A stretch of 64,000 nt of DNA, taken from assembly GCA_010015655.1 (NCBI GenBank), contig ML976702.1:351061-415060 (forward strand), written 5' to 3'. A program made the translations under genes and the position numbers. The notes under the pieces are model-generated. The model saw nothing but the letters and a program-made list of their open reading frames with translations. It had not been told where the DNA came from and did no database searches. The stretch's first letter is position 1, and each line of letters starts with the position of its first letter. Positions 22,301-33,906 of the stretch are shown one piece after another. The DNA is from Bimuria novae-zelandiae CBS 107.79 (lineage: Eukaryota > Ascomycota > Dothideomycetes > Pleosporales > Didymosphaeriaceae).

Positions 22301-25300
22301 TATCAATCAATTAGTATTTTTGCTCAAATTGATCCTATCAATCAAATCAATCTCTCTCTCTCTCCATAATTAATCAGTTCAGTTTTTTCCTATTTTTTTT
22401 TGATTGATTGATTAATTCTTTTGATCTATTTTTACGCCGTATTTAACGCTGAGAAGGCCTTTTAAAGTAGTAATATTAATAAGTATAGTTAATTATACGT
22501 ATTATTAGTGTTAGTTATTTAGTGTTTTTAGTAATTTCCTAATTAGGTAATTAGCTAGCTTAACACCCTAATTTTAGCGCGTTTGCCCTCTCTATTAATA
22601 CTCTCTCTTACCCTCCTCCTACACTCTCTCGCACCCTCTCTCTTACACGTATATAATAGCCTTAGGTTTACAAAATAAAAGTAAAAGGAGCTTTCTAAGT
22701 ATAGTAAAAAGGCTAGTAGCGTTACTAGTCGTCGCGCCTAGCTTATAAAGTATACAGGACCCGCTAGTAACTTAGGGTAGCTAGAGCTTTAAGACTAAGC
22801 TCCAGGACCTTAACGCTATAGCTTTTAATATAGAGTCTCTACTCTTAATTAACACACTTTTAAGGCCCTTAAACGTATTAACGCCCTTTCGTAAGCTACT
22901 AGAGACACTAACGCTGTCTTCTTAAGCTACGTTAAGTAGGGCTGCTATTACTCTCTTAGTTACCTCCTTACCTAGCTCTAACAGCCCTGGGCTCGAATTT
23001 AACGCTTAGTTTACTAATAACTTTAATAGTATTAACTAGGTAAGATTACTATAGTATACAAAGCCTCTGCGTACGCAGAGGTTTAAGAAGTCCTTGCTCT
23101 ATAATTACAGGTATCGCGTCGCTTTCTAGGCAAATATGCAGCGTATATTTTTCGTCTGCCACTATTACTATATACACAAAGTACCTAGTAATTAATTTAT
23201 TAAAGAGACGACAAGCTCTACATCGTCGGCATGGAACCATGTAGAGCAGAGACGGCCAGGCCATAGGCACTTTCGCCCAGGTAAATAGTTAACTCCATTA
23301 GAGTTAGGGCAGCGTACTCTTACTAGCCTTATAAGCGCCAGCGTTAGCGTGCCGCAAGAGGTGTCTAACGCCCTAGAAAACTTTAATTAATAGCATTTTT
23401 AACTTGCTCTAATTAGCTAGCTTACTAAAAATAATTACCTACTACGCGAAGTAGAGACGCTATTCTTTTAAAAGCTCTTACGCGCCACTAACTTAGAGGC
23501 TAAGCTAGCTACTTTTTAAAGCTATATAACTATCGCTACCTTCCTATTAAGGTTATACGCAAATTTATAGCTTTATATATAAACTAAGCTTGCTCGCGCC
23601 CTTAGCAAAATCTATATTAGCTTTAATAGCTAGTCTATAAAAGGCGACAAGAGTGCGTTTTGTAGGCTTGTTACTTACTACGTTAATAGTCGTAGTAAGC
23701 TCTATAACCTGCCTCTTGCCCTCCCTTAACTTAGTAGTGCGTATATAGGCGAGAAAGTCGCTATAGTTATTATTAAAACGCTACAGGCCTTTAGTATTAA
23801 CAGTAGCTTAGTTAGGTACTTTATACTTAATAATACGATAAATAATAATATAGCCCTTAAGACGCTGGGCGCCTATTACAGCTTTACCCTATAGGACTAA
23901 CGCCTTTACTACTCACCTCACTCGCTTAACTTAGTAGGGTAAACTATAATATTTAGAACTAATAAAGACGCCTTTAATAATAACACCTTATAGTTTAGAC
24001 TTAAGGAGAAATACCTACGCGAGTAGTAAAAAAAGGGCCTTATTAAAGTCCTTATAGACGTTATATACTTAATATTAACGCCTTAGTAACATAACCTTTT
24101 TAACAACTTTTAACGTTTAACACGCAAGGTAGGAAAGCCTTTATAGCTCTTTAAACTTATTAAGCCTGTTATTACTTACTAAAATAGCTACCTTAACTAT
24201 ATAAAGAGAGTAGTCCTTCTCCACCGCGTAATTAATGCTCTTATTAATTATAGGGTAAAGAAGGCGCTATAGGATAAGTCCTTAGCTTACGCGCGCGGTA
24301 GGGCTCTTGTTAATAAAGTACTTATAAAAAGCCTTACTACTACTAATTAGGCTATAATTAGTTAGTATATCGAAGTCCTCTAGCTCTTAAAGGAGGCTAC
24401 AAAGAGACTTAAAGGCTGTAGCGACTCTAGCTATTTTAGTGCAATTTATAAGGTATACCCTACTTTTAAGTACCTTCTCTCCCACTTCGAGCAGCTTGTT
24501 AAGAGCTTTTAAGATATTAATTTTAATAAGCCTGACGCTCTAAAGGACTACTTAAAGATTAACGTAACTATAGCCTACTTAAAGCTCTTAAAGTATTACA
24601 AGCTCCTTAAAAAGACGTTTATTTATTACGCCTCTACAGTCCTCTACCCTTACTATAAGTACTACTTTGTTAACGCATGGACTAGAGAGTACAAAGTTTA
24701 GCTTAATTAAGCTAATTAGCAATTCTAAGAGCTTTAGGCTATATATAAATTAGAAGACGCCCGCTCTATTATCTCTCTTATACGTAAATAAGTAAAGCGC
24801 GTTAGTAATATTAATAACTACGCTAAGTTACACGTTAAGCCTCTAAAAGCTAAAACTTTTACTTTACTTATTAATAGTACTAATAAGTTTAATTACTAGT
24901 GGCATAACAAACTTAGCGTCCTTAAGGATCACGTATACTATATAGATCCTATTAGATATTAGGTATCTCTCCGCGATTGATATCCCTGCCTTTCTTAGTT
25001 TACTATTAATCTCCTCTTAATCCTAGCGTCCTCTTGTTACTGTAAGAGAATGTTTTCTAAGGTTAGCGATATAATAGAGCTAAAACGTTAAAAAATAAGC
25101 CCTTAAATGCTCTCCACAATCACGTGCGTACGGAGTTGGCTAAGAGCTGGATACTCTCCACCCCAGGAGACCCCGGACGGCGAGCTCCCAGTAGAGCTCT
25201 CAGAGCTCGAGATGCACGATATCTATCAGGTATCGCAGTGGGATGACCCTGTCTAGCTTGTGCTATACACATTTTATCTTAGCGCGATTTTTCAATTAAT

Positions 25301-25388
25301 TAAAAAGCCTTAAAATTGACCATCAATTAATCAATTAGTAACTCGAGGTCCTCGACGATCAATCAAATCAATCTCAGCCCGAATTTTT

Positions 25389-25413
25389 GATTAATTGATT
25401 GTTGGCAACTCTG
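25389..25413. repeat. hAT-2 right terminal inverted repeat
   Basis: Inverted match of 22276-22300 with one transition. Confidence 0.9.
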
Positions 25414-25421
25414 CGCGGGGA

Positions 25422-26459
25422 TTGGAGGCCGTTCGCGAGCGAATATACTACGGAAGGAGGCAGTTTACGTTGTCTCTACTTTGCTCCGGTGAAGGCCAAC
25501 AAAATCGAACGACCGAGTTCGAGGCAAGACAGCAGCAGAGATGCCCGCTAAATCCACAGAAGACGCATCATGCGAAATTCAGTTAGAGGTAGCTGAATCT
25601 GTGACGCCGGAACGCAGCCTGCCGTCATGCAAGCAGTCATGCGGACCCAGGCTACAATCTGTCGAGTGCAGACTGGGCGAGTACATGCCACTACCGTCCT
25701 GCTCGGCCGAACAGCGGGTCGTAGCCTAGCTGAGTCTGCCTCGTCTGGCTCTCGTGGGACTGACTTTGCAGCAACGGCATTCTGAGCCAATTGTTTCCAC
25801 GAGGCTTGCATTTCCGTGAAACTGTTGAGGGCCCAGCTGATATTGCACGGGTCTGACCCCTGCCGCTCAGACGTTATCGCGGCGTGCAAGGCGCTTCTGT
25901 CGCCATCCCGCGTGATCGATGACGTGGCAGGTCGACAAGCTCTGATACGAGCAAGTATGCGGCTTCTTCTGGAAGAGGGAACCGAAGGGTTGGCCGGAAT
26001 TCGTTCCCAGGCGGTGCCGGAGTCGAGGGTAGATGCCATAAACACTGCTCAGTCATGAGGAAGGCGAGCGGCCCTTCGCGGCTGAATCCAGAGTGGAATA
26101 GAGTCGCTTGCGGAGCATCAAGGAGGATACGAGAATTGCCTTAGACACGGCGCAGTACCCTCGTCGTCGGCCCATCAAAGCAGGGGGAAACTGGAGCCAT
26201 CGGGGCATTGCACGGTCGCATGATTTGCCAAGAGGTGGGAAAATACCTCACAAAGGAGTCCGAGCGACCAATTAGGAGGAAAGGGGGTGCTGGGAGCATA
26301 GAGATGATAGATGGAGAAGGGTAGAGCGGCAAGGGCAGCGTGCTTATATACAATAAGGTCGGTGCACGGGCCAGATAAAAGCGGCGAGTTGCCAAGCAAG
26401 CCTCTATTTCCTGCTCAGGAAACCTCCATTTCCGGATGCGGTTCCACCACCACCAATAT
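25422..26459. other. host-like sequence, no assignable gene
   Basis: About 1 kb of moderate GC. Overlapping open frames occur on both strands (25548-26045 minus, 25816-26058 plus), but none gives a recognisable protein and none has a clear start, intron or domain. It may be an old gene remnant between transposons. Confidence 0.4.
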
Positions 26460-26585
26460 AACTTAAAATATATAGGCTATAAAGGTAGTAGCGTAAGTAT
26501 TATTAAACTACTCTTATAGATCTTCGCGTGTAATAAATTAAGTCTTATACTTATAAGAATAACTATCCATGTTAAACTTATATAT
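26460..26585. other. AT-rich relic, left flank of Copia-3
   Basis: Abrupt change to AT-rich, stop-dense sequence just before Copia-3. With 31863-32200 it probably forms one older repeat into which Copia-3 inserted. I could not find its ends. Confidence 0.45.
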
Positions 26586-26784
26586 TGTCCGATTACATGG
26601 CACTTTGCACTAAACTCAAAGTGTAAAGGTGGCTGGGCAATCCTACGCCAAGAAAAGAAGACTTCGGTAGCAGTCTGACAGAACACGAACAAGACACAAC
26701 ACGAACATCATTAATTAATTATTATAACTATTAATTCTCATTATTGCATTAGCTTAAAGTGACAGAACACTATTAAATCTAATA
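26586..26784 (+). repeat. Copia-3 5' LTR
   Basis: 199 bp starting TGTCCGATTACATGG. The 3' end has mutated from CTGACA to CTAATA (G-to-A and C-to-T). Confidence 0.92.
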
Positions 26785-28488
26785 ATTAAGAGTCTTACTA
26801 CCTTAATACGACCGGTTGCAATGGCGTAATCTACCCTTAAAGACGCTATAGTTATCTTAACTAATAATAATAACTTTACTATATAGCTATAATAACTCAA
26901 AATGCGATGCAAGCCACTTAATATCTAGAAAATTATTAATCTAGACTTACCTATTAATCCGAAAACGAAACCCGTTATGCCAAAGCCTCCCGCTATTAGC
27001 CTCTACCAAGTATCACAAGCTTATGTAACTGCAAACCCAAATACCCCGCCAATACACCTATCGTAACTATCAACGCAAGGCACAAAGGCATATAAGGACG
27101 ATATTAACATCTATAAGATACTCCTAGAAGACTATAAGATAAACAATCGCGAATACAAAGAGGAGAGGGCAAACATTAATAAGGTAGTTATCTACCTACA
27201 ATTAATAGTTTTAGCCCACCTACAAAAGAATTGCTGTTTACCAGAGCTATTAATTAAGTAATAGATTAGTAATCTTATAGCTAGAGTTAGTGTTAACCTA
27301 GAGCATGAGCAAATGCGGGCAAGGACCCGATATTATAAGGCGATTAAGCCCATAAGAAGCGTAGCTACCTGGCACACATGGCTAAATAAGTATGATTACG
27401 CGGCCACTAAAGCAGAAACCTAAGGGGTAGGAGAGCTTTAGTAGCTAAGCGTAGTTAAAGAAGACTTTATAAAGGCAGTTAATTATATTGCCTCTTAATA
27501 GGTTATAAATTTTTAGTTAACCTAGAGAAAGGACCCGTCCGTCTCTAGGGAAGGCATAATAAGACTCTTCCAAGACTATATAAATCTCCAGCACCTAAAT
27601 AAGGGCAAATAAAAAGGCGCTTTTGCTGCTGCAGAGTTATTTCTCGCTAAAGGTGGTAAATCCACCTAGGCTACAGAGAGGGACGCCTCTCTTGTGGATA
27701 AAGCAGTATTATTCAAACCAAGGGGAAGACCCCTTAAATAACGAAATAATAGTCTTAGTACCAGAACTAAGCGGTCTGCCACGAGCAATTACAAGCTAGC
27801 GATAGCTAGTAGTAAACACTACCCCGCTTATAATTAGCGTTATACTCTAAGAAATTACTTCTATGCATTTCTAGAAAAATAACCTAAATAGTTTAAGCTA
27901 AAGCCTTTTATGGCAAAGCTAATTTAATTTAAGTTAGAGCACGACTTAGAGCTGTAAGAAGCCCTAAGAGCTTTTAAGAGACTAAGATCTTAAACACTAA
28001 GAATTAAACTATTATACACTCCTACTCTAACGCGAATCACTAAGGCTAATAATAAGTAACTAGATAGACGAAAGATTACTAAAATCTTAGCAAGCTTTAA
28101 TGCAGCATCCTTCTATACCAATCCAAACACGTACCTATTACGATACTCATCTATCCTCGATTCAGGCACAACTTGCCACATCTTCAACAATATCGATCGC
28201 TTTATCTCGTATAGGCCACCGTCGCCTGGAGACTTTATATAGGCTGGTAATACACAAGTATAGATTAAAGGATATAGGAGCGTCCACCTTAACATACGGA
28301 GTGCAAGTGGCAACCGAATAATATAGCTAGACAATGTGGCCTATTGTCCTGATCTACTTTGCAACCTAGTGTCGTTCCAATTACTCCGCAAGCAAGGCCT
28401 TTGGTAGGACACAAAAGCGGACCCCACAACTCTAAAGAGAAGAGACAATATGACGCTAGCAGAGCTTTAGGAGCTATATGGACAATAG

Positions 28489-28671
28489 GTGCTTGAGTAC
28501 AGATCCGCCCCATTACGCTGCATAGTTGTTAATAGTGTACCAGCTGCCCACATAGCGCACAAAACCAACACCCACACCAGAAGGCCAAAGAAGGCAGATG
28601 CCTTAACCTGGCATAGACGACTAGGTCATCCAGGCCCTCAAGCCCTTGAACACCTTGTTCAGCAATCTTAG
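28489..28671 (+). pseudogene. Copia-3 pre-integrase fragment
   Basis: 60-residue fragment with LTWHRRLGHPGPQALEHL, the His half of the Copia HHCC motif. The Cys half (CDACGRAK) follows after a stop, at about 28710-28735. Confidence 0.75.
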
Positions 28672-30381
28672 GGGGTAAGAATAAAAGGGCTTACTACAGC
28701 CAAATGCGATGCCTGTGGAAGAGCTAAACTTAAGCGATAAATACGCCGATAACTAAGGGATCTAACAAAAGGCCCTGGCGAAAGGGTAGCTATTAATTTC
28801 CACGATTTCGAAACTGACAGTTCTATAAAAGAGAAAAGTTAAATGCTAGTCACTAATTAATTCTCTGGCTTTATGTGGGACTTCTACTTTAAAGACAATC
28901 GCCCAGCACGATTAATTATTAAGCTATTTAATAGCTTTGTATAATTTATAAAAGTACAATTCAACGTTACTATTAAGGTTATTAAATCGGACAACGAAAT
29001 CTTCTCTATTAAAGCTAAAGTAGAAAGGTGGTGCTTGGCGTAAGGCATTAGAATCGAGCCTTTAGCACCTAATACCTAAGCATAAAATAGAGGAGCTAAA
29101 CGCTTAAGGGGTGTTATTAAGAAGAAAGCGCGCGCGATGCAACTTAACTCTAACCTACCTTAGTAAATATAGCCTAAAATTACCTAAGCCGCCGTCTACC
29201 TTTATAATTAAACTCTAAACTACGGCAATTGCTAGCGATTACCATACGAAGTGTTCTTTACGACAGTAGCCTCTTAAAACGGCTTTATTACCTAGCCACG
29301 AAAACCTAATCAAGCTCACCTGAAAGCATATGGCTGTAAAGCTTTTGCCATAACCGACGATACAAAACGCGGCATGAGTAAGCTCTAAAGGCTTAACCCC
29401 AAGGCATAGATCGGCTACCTTGTTAGCTACTAATTAACTAACATTTAGAGAATCTAGATCCTATTACTTGCAAAGGTTATCAGCACCCGCGATATAATTT
29501 TTAATAAGGACTTAGTGTTCTTAGGCAAGACTAAAGACCTAATAGACAACCTTATGCATAGCACCTTAGAAGAAATCGTAGCTTAGGTGCGATTAGTGGA
29601 GCTACCTCCCTTACCTTAGTAAAACCTAGAGACGGAGTCCTTTTATAAGGATAAAACAATCACCAACACATCGTATAAGGAAGGGGACGAGGAGACCTTA
29701 GGCTATAGGTAAAGCAGGAAATTTAGCTATAAATACCTAACGCCTTTATTAACTCTACTACTAGTTGCACTCCTTGCCTAGTTAATAACAGGAGATAAAC
29801 AACCTAAACTACCTTATAAAGCACAAGCAGTGTAATTGCAAACAAGCCTATAGATTACTACTTTTATAGCAGGCACTAAAGCTAGCAGCGCTGGCAAATA
29901 CAATAGTAAAGTTCTTAATAAGGCCTAGCTTTGACGTATAATTATAGTAGGTAAGAAGCCGCATCGGAGCGTGCTACTAGAGCCACCCACATGCTAAAAC
30001 AAGCTCGAGGACCACCCTCTCTACGATATGTGGAAGGAAGCCGAGCGATCCCATCTACAGAGCCATAAGGAAATGAAATCCTGGAGTGAGGTTATAGCCA
30101 CTCTAGTAAAAGCAGTAGGCTACTAAATCCTTAACTGCATGTAGGTATATACCTATAAGTTTAACAAACACTATTGACTACAGAAGTGCAAGGCACGACT
30201 AGTCGTAAAAGGTAATTAATAACGGCACCTTACTTCGCAAGAAACCTACGCTATAATACTAGCAGGATAATTATTTTGCATGCTTATAGCAATTATAGCT
30301 TGGTTTAACCTAGAGCTTATCTAACACAACGTTACCAACGCTTTTGTCCACGCAAAGCTGGACAGAGAAATCTATATAAGA

Positions 30382-30600
30382 ATGCCCCGTGGCTACTCGC
30401 GAGCAGGCACAGTCCTCTACCTACATAAAGCACTCTACGGACTGCGCATATCTTTACTGCTTTGGCAGAGAGAGTTCACATCAACGCTTCGTAATATGGG
30501 TTTTAAAACAGTACCCCACGAGCCATGCTATCTTATTAAGGATGGCATTATTATCTTCTTCTATATAGATAACCTTATTATTGCTTACGATAAGTTATAA
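30382..30600 (+). pseudogene. Copia-3 reverse transcriptase fragment
   Basis: 72-residue fragment with KALYGLR, LLWQREF and FFYIDNLII. The second Asp of the YVDD box is replaced by Asn, so even a repaired frame would lack RT activity here. Confidence 0.85.
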
Positions 30601-31050
30601 TAGCAAGCTGCTAAAGCTGCTCTAGTAAAGATAAGCACTAAATTTACACTCACTAGTAGCAACGACCTACAATAGTTTCTAGGAGTTAAAGTTATTAGAG
30701 ACCGCCTAAACGGAAAGATCTGGCTTTTATAGGCCTTATATATTAACAAGATCTCGCGCCTTATTAAGCAACATAAGATACGGCACGAAACACCTATAGT
30801 AGTAGTCGAACTGCTTCCTCGAACTAGGCTCGCCAGTAAGGCTGAAGTCAATCGATATTAGCGCAAGATAGGATCTATCCTCTACGCTGCAGTAACTACA
30901 CGACTAGATATTGCCTTTGCAAGCTCTTAACTTTCACGATTCCTATCGAACCTAAGCAAAGAGCACTAAGCCGCTACTGACCAAGTTCTTCTCTATCTTG
31001 CGGATACCAGATTACTAGGTCTTTAGCTTGGGGGTGCAGATACTTTAGAG

Positions 31051-31302
31051 GTGGCAAGTGACGCTTCTTTTGCTAATAATACGCTCGACCGCAAGAGCTC
31101 ACAAGGATACATTATTAAGTTATTTAGTAGCTTAATTACATGGAAAGCAAATAAGCAAGATATAGTTACTACATTAACTATAAAGGCCAAATTACTGGCT
31201 CTCTTACAGGTGGCTAAAGAAGCTTTATTTATCTTACGATTACTAAAGGAGCTAAAGATTAACTTTAGCAATTCCCTTATTACAATTAATTGCGATAACT
31301 AG
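31051..31302 (+). pseudogene. Copia-3 RNase H fragment
   Basis: 83-residue fragment matching the Copia-2 fragment: SDASFANNTLDRKSSQGYI, TWKANKQD, AKEALF. It ends just upstream of the 3' LTR, as expected. Confidence 0.8.
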
Positions 31303-31663
31303 CAAATAATCTAGCTTATTACTAAAGAGATTGCTAAGCTGCAGACCAAGCTCTGTTATATAGATATCTACAATTACTGGCTAAGACAAGAGGTCGTATT
31401 AAAGATAATTAAGGTGGACTATCAACGCTTAGAGGACATAGTTATAGATAGGCTCACGAAGGCCCTGCTAGCTAATAAGTAGAGTAACTTTCTAAATAAA
31501 TTAGGACTTGCAGAAATTAAGGACAAAATTATAAACGTAGAGGTTAACCTGCTCGAGCTAGAGCAGAGAATAGAGGCTTTTAAAATTAAACTGTAAAGGA
31601 TAATACTATTAGATCACCGACAGATAGTCTCTAGCTTAAGGATAAGCCTAAGCTAAGGGAGTG

Positions 31664-31862
31664 TGTCCGATTACATGGCACTTTGCACTAAACTCAAAGT
31701 GTAAAGGTGGCTGGGCAATCCTACGCCAAGAAAAGAAGACTTCGGTAGCAGTCTGATAGAACACGAACAAGACACAACACGAACATCATTAATTAATTAT
31801 CACAACTATTAATTCTCATCATTGCATTAGCTCAAAGTGACAGAACACTATCAAATCTGACA
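31664..31862 (+). repeat. Copia-3 3' LTR
   Basis: 199 bp partner of 26586-26784, with intact TG...CA ends. Confidence 0.92.
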
Positions 31863-32200
31863 TATATAAATACCTATATAAATAAAATTACCTTCACACT
31901 TTTAGCCTGCGTAGTTTAATATATTACTAAAGTTTTATAAAAGTAGCCTTTAATTTAGATCTCTTAATACTTACACTTAATATCTTTTATTAACTTAGCG
32001 CTATATAAATAAAACATTAGTTAACTAATATACTTTAGTATAGTTAATAATTAGCTTTAATAAATTTAAAGGTTATATTTTATATTGTTAGGTATTATAG
32101 GATTATTATAAATAATTATAAGTAAATAGTAGCCTTAATAGGTGTAAACTAGGCTTATAAATATAATTTTAAAAAAGAGTGTTAAGGCAATTGTTGTTTT
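31863..32200. other. AT-rich relic, right flank of Copia-3
   Basis: About 340 bp of very AT-rich sequence without open frames. It abuts the truncated Cupin_5 gene and probably belongs to the element that removed that gene's 3' part. Confidence 0.45.
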
Positions 32201-32305
32201 GATTAAGAAGCTACTCTACAAGAGCTATATACTATGTGGATCACGTGCACGGGCCGCACATATGCGGATGGCCCAAGCTTCCATACTGAACCGTCACACA
32301 ATCCG

Positions 32306-32494
32306 TTACAGATATTTATCAGCAAACATCTCCACGAAAAAGCCCTTCTCCATATTGGATGTGAGGTTGAACTTTTTCACTATATCCTCAGCAGACCGGT
32401 CGTTGATGTTGACTCGAGAACCGGCATGGCCTGTGGCGGCAGCGACTAACAATATTGATAAGGAGCAATGCAGGTGAGGTATAGTGATCTGCAT
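32306..32494 (-). pseudogene. truncated Cupin_5 (DUF985) paralogue with signal peptide
   Basis: 62-residue open frame. Residues 1-24 look like a signal peptide (hydrophobic SILLVAAATGHA). Residues 34 onward resemble the first helix of the next gene: SAEDIVKKFNLTSNMEKGFF against TAKDIIAELNLRPHPEKGYF. The frame stops at TAA after ADKYL. The remaining two thirds of the domain, including the barrel, is absent, and the sequence turns into an AT-rich relic at about 32200. It is divergent to the intact copy. I infer an old duplicate cut by a transposon; an unrecognised intron after KYL is possible but no downstream exon is visible. Confidence 0.6.
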
Positions 32495-32821
32495 CCTGGT
32501 CGTGTGATGGCTTCGAGAAGTTGATATGTATTAGGGTCCTAAGTAAGGTTTTGGTGCGATGGATGATGCTGTATTAGAGAGCTACGAAGAGGTGAGGTCA
32601 TCCCAAAGAAGCTAGCACCGCTCTTGCCGAAAGTTGGACCCACTTCCTATGTATCCATCGAATCGGAAGTCGCTGACGTTATCGAACAATGTACCTTTTT
32701 CTTACTTCGCGGTCCATTTCGTTCCTCTACTTCACTGCGTAAACCTTTCCGCCTAGGACCGTTGCTGCTCTCCTCAGTATCTCGCCAATACCCCCAAAAT
32801 CCCCACACGCGGAGTTCCAGA
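32495..32821. other. divergent promoter region of the two Cupin_5 copies
   Basis: 327 bp between the two start codons. The plus frame is open upstream of ATG 32822, but those residues do not match the family. No clear TATA box. Confidence 0.4.
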
Positions 32822-33349
32822 ATGGCTCCCACATCCAGCATCACCACTAAAACGGCTAAGGATATTATCGCGGAACTCAACCTGAGACCTCACCCAGAGA
32901 AAGGCTACTTTACCGAGACTTTCCGCGATTCGGCAACCGACTCTAATGGTCGCGCGCACAGTACACAGATTTACTATCTGCTCGAAGGCGAGTCCGGACT
33001 CTCGCACTGGCACCGTGTTATAGACGCCGCTGAGGTCTGGCACTACTACGCCGGTGCCCCGCTCCAGTTATCATTGTCCTGGGACGATGGAAAGCCTGTG
33101 CGAAACCTCGTGTTAGGCACAGACCTCCCATCAGTAAGTCGTAGGAGTTCCAAGCCACTGTTCGCAGACACAGTGCTGACATGGAAATGCCTGCAGGGTC
33201 AGCGGCCTCAGATTGTGGTTGAGCGAGGTGAATGGCAGCATGCATTAAGTCTGGGAGATTGGACCCTCGTTGGCTGCACTGTGGCGCCGGCTTTTACTAT
33301 GGAGAGCTTCGATATGGCAAAGGAGGGTTGGGAGCCCAGGGGTGCCTAA
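32822..33349 (+). CDS. Cupin_5 (DUF985) domain protein
   Basis: Start at ATG 32822 (MAPTSSITTKTAKDI), where family similarity begins. The chain has the DUF985 order: helix ending HPEKGYFTETFRD, then IYYLLEGESGLSHWHRV, EVWHYYAGAPLQLSL, LGTDL, GQRPQIVVERGEWQ and WTLVGCTVAPAF. Such small proteins fold as one cupin barrel; some bind metal and their reaction is mostly unknown. A 63-bp intron is very likely at 33134-33196 (GTAAGT, GCTGAC branch site, CAG). Its length is a multiple of three with no stop, so the genomic frame reads through. Spliced length is 154 aa, unspliced 175 aa. Spliced, LPS joins directly to GQRPQ as the family expects. No signal peptide, unlike the truncated neighbour. Confidence 0.88.
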   Translation: MAPTSSITTKTAKDIIAELNLRPHPEKGYFTETFRDSATDSNGRAHSTQIYYLLEGESGLSHWHRVIDAAEVWHYYAGAPLQLSLSWDDGKPVRNLVLGTDLPSVSRRSSKPLFADTVLTWKCLQGQRPQIVVERGEWQHALSLGDWTLVGCTVAPAFTMESFDMAKEGWEPRGA

Positions 33350-33906
33350 ACACCTTAAGAGGCTATGTTACGCTGGTCAGGGGGTGCGTAGGCGGCCGCC
33401 AACTCCGTGGAGAATAACAACCGCGGCCATGACATTTAGTTCGAGAGATATGATAGTCAAAGTTCAATTATAACTGATTTATCTAACAGTACATCAAACG
33501 CAGTGAGCAGCAAAGGAGAAGGAAGGCGACATTGTCCTTGCCGTACGATGCAGCCTGCAGATCCTGCAACAGGCTTCGGCCAACACCATACTGCGAAGGA
33601 TGCCCCCCCAATAGATGTTCCCGCCCAAAACAATACAACAGTGTTCCGGTTACGCCAAAGGTGCCCGGTAACGATACGGGTATCGAACAAAAAACGTCAG
33701 GAAACGCTGCGATATGGAAAAGAAATAACGAAAAATCGGACGTCGTGGACTCATGCCGCCTCGTCGCTACATTAGAGATGATGGGAATCTCTCTTCGTAC
33801 ACCCATCCAACATTCACAGAAACTTGCAAAAGAAAAAAGGTATATAAAGGAAAACAACGCGCAATGGTTCTTAATCCCAGAATCCAGGCAGCATTTCCAT
33901 GTCCAT
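33350..33906. other. 3' intergenic region between convergent genes
   Basis: Convergent 3' ends of the Cupin_5 gene and the four-exon gene. Several overlapping open frames appear on both strands, but none has family features. Confidence 0.4.

Larger units (their letters stand above)
22276..25413 (+). mobile_element. hAT-2 DNA transposon, inverted copy of hAT-1
   Basis: 3,138 bp with terminal inverted repeats CAGAGTTGCCAACAA... (one C/T mismatch within the first 25 bp) and the 8-bp duplication CGCGGGGA (22268-22275, 25414-25421). Its sequence is the reverse complement of hAT-1. The transposase reads on the plus strand; around 24525-24690 a stretch ending YPYYKYYFVNAW resembles the C-terminal hAT dimerisation region. 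Many TAG/TAA stops show it is dead. Confidence 0.92.
26586..31862 (+). mobile_element. Copia-3 LTR retrotransposon
   Basis: 5,277 bp with 199-bp LTRs (26586-26784, 31664-31862), TG...CA ends and target duplication TATAT (26581-26585, 31863-31867). The purine tract AAGCTAAGGGAGTG (31650-31663) abuts the right LTR. Decayed gag, pre-integrase zinc motif, integrase, RT and RNase H run in that order on the plus strand, as in Copia. It is related to Copia-1 and Copia-2 but its LTR looks mosaic. Confidence 0.93.

Noticed and set aside
8192..25413. A giant Starship-like or composite cargo element
   Set aside because: Every boundary is explained by ordinary hAT and Copia duplications, and no tyrosine recombinase (captain) gene is visible.
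25548..26045. 165-residue minus-strand open frame
   Set aside because: Basic, low-complexity composition and an overlapping opposite-strand frame; no recognisable family.
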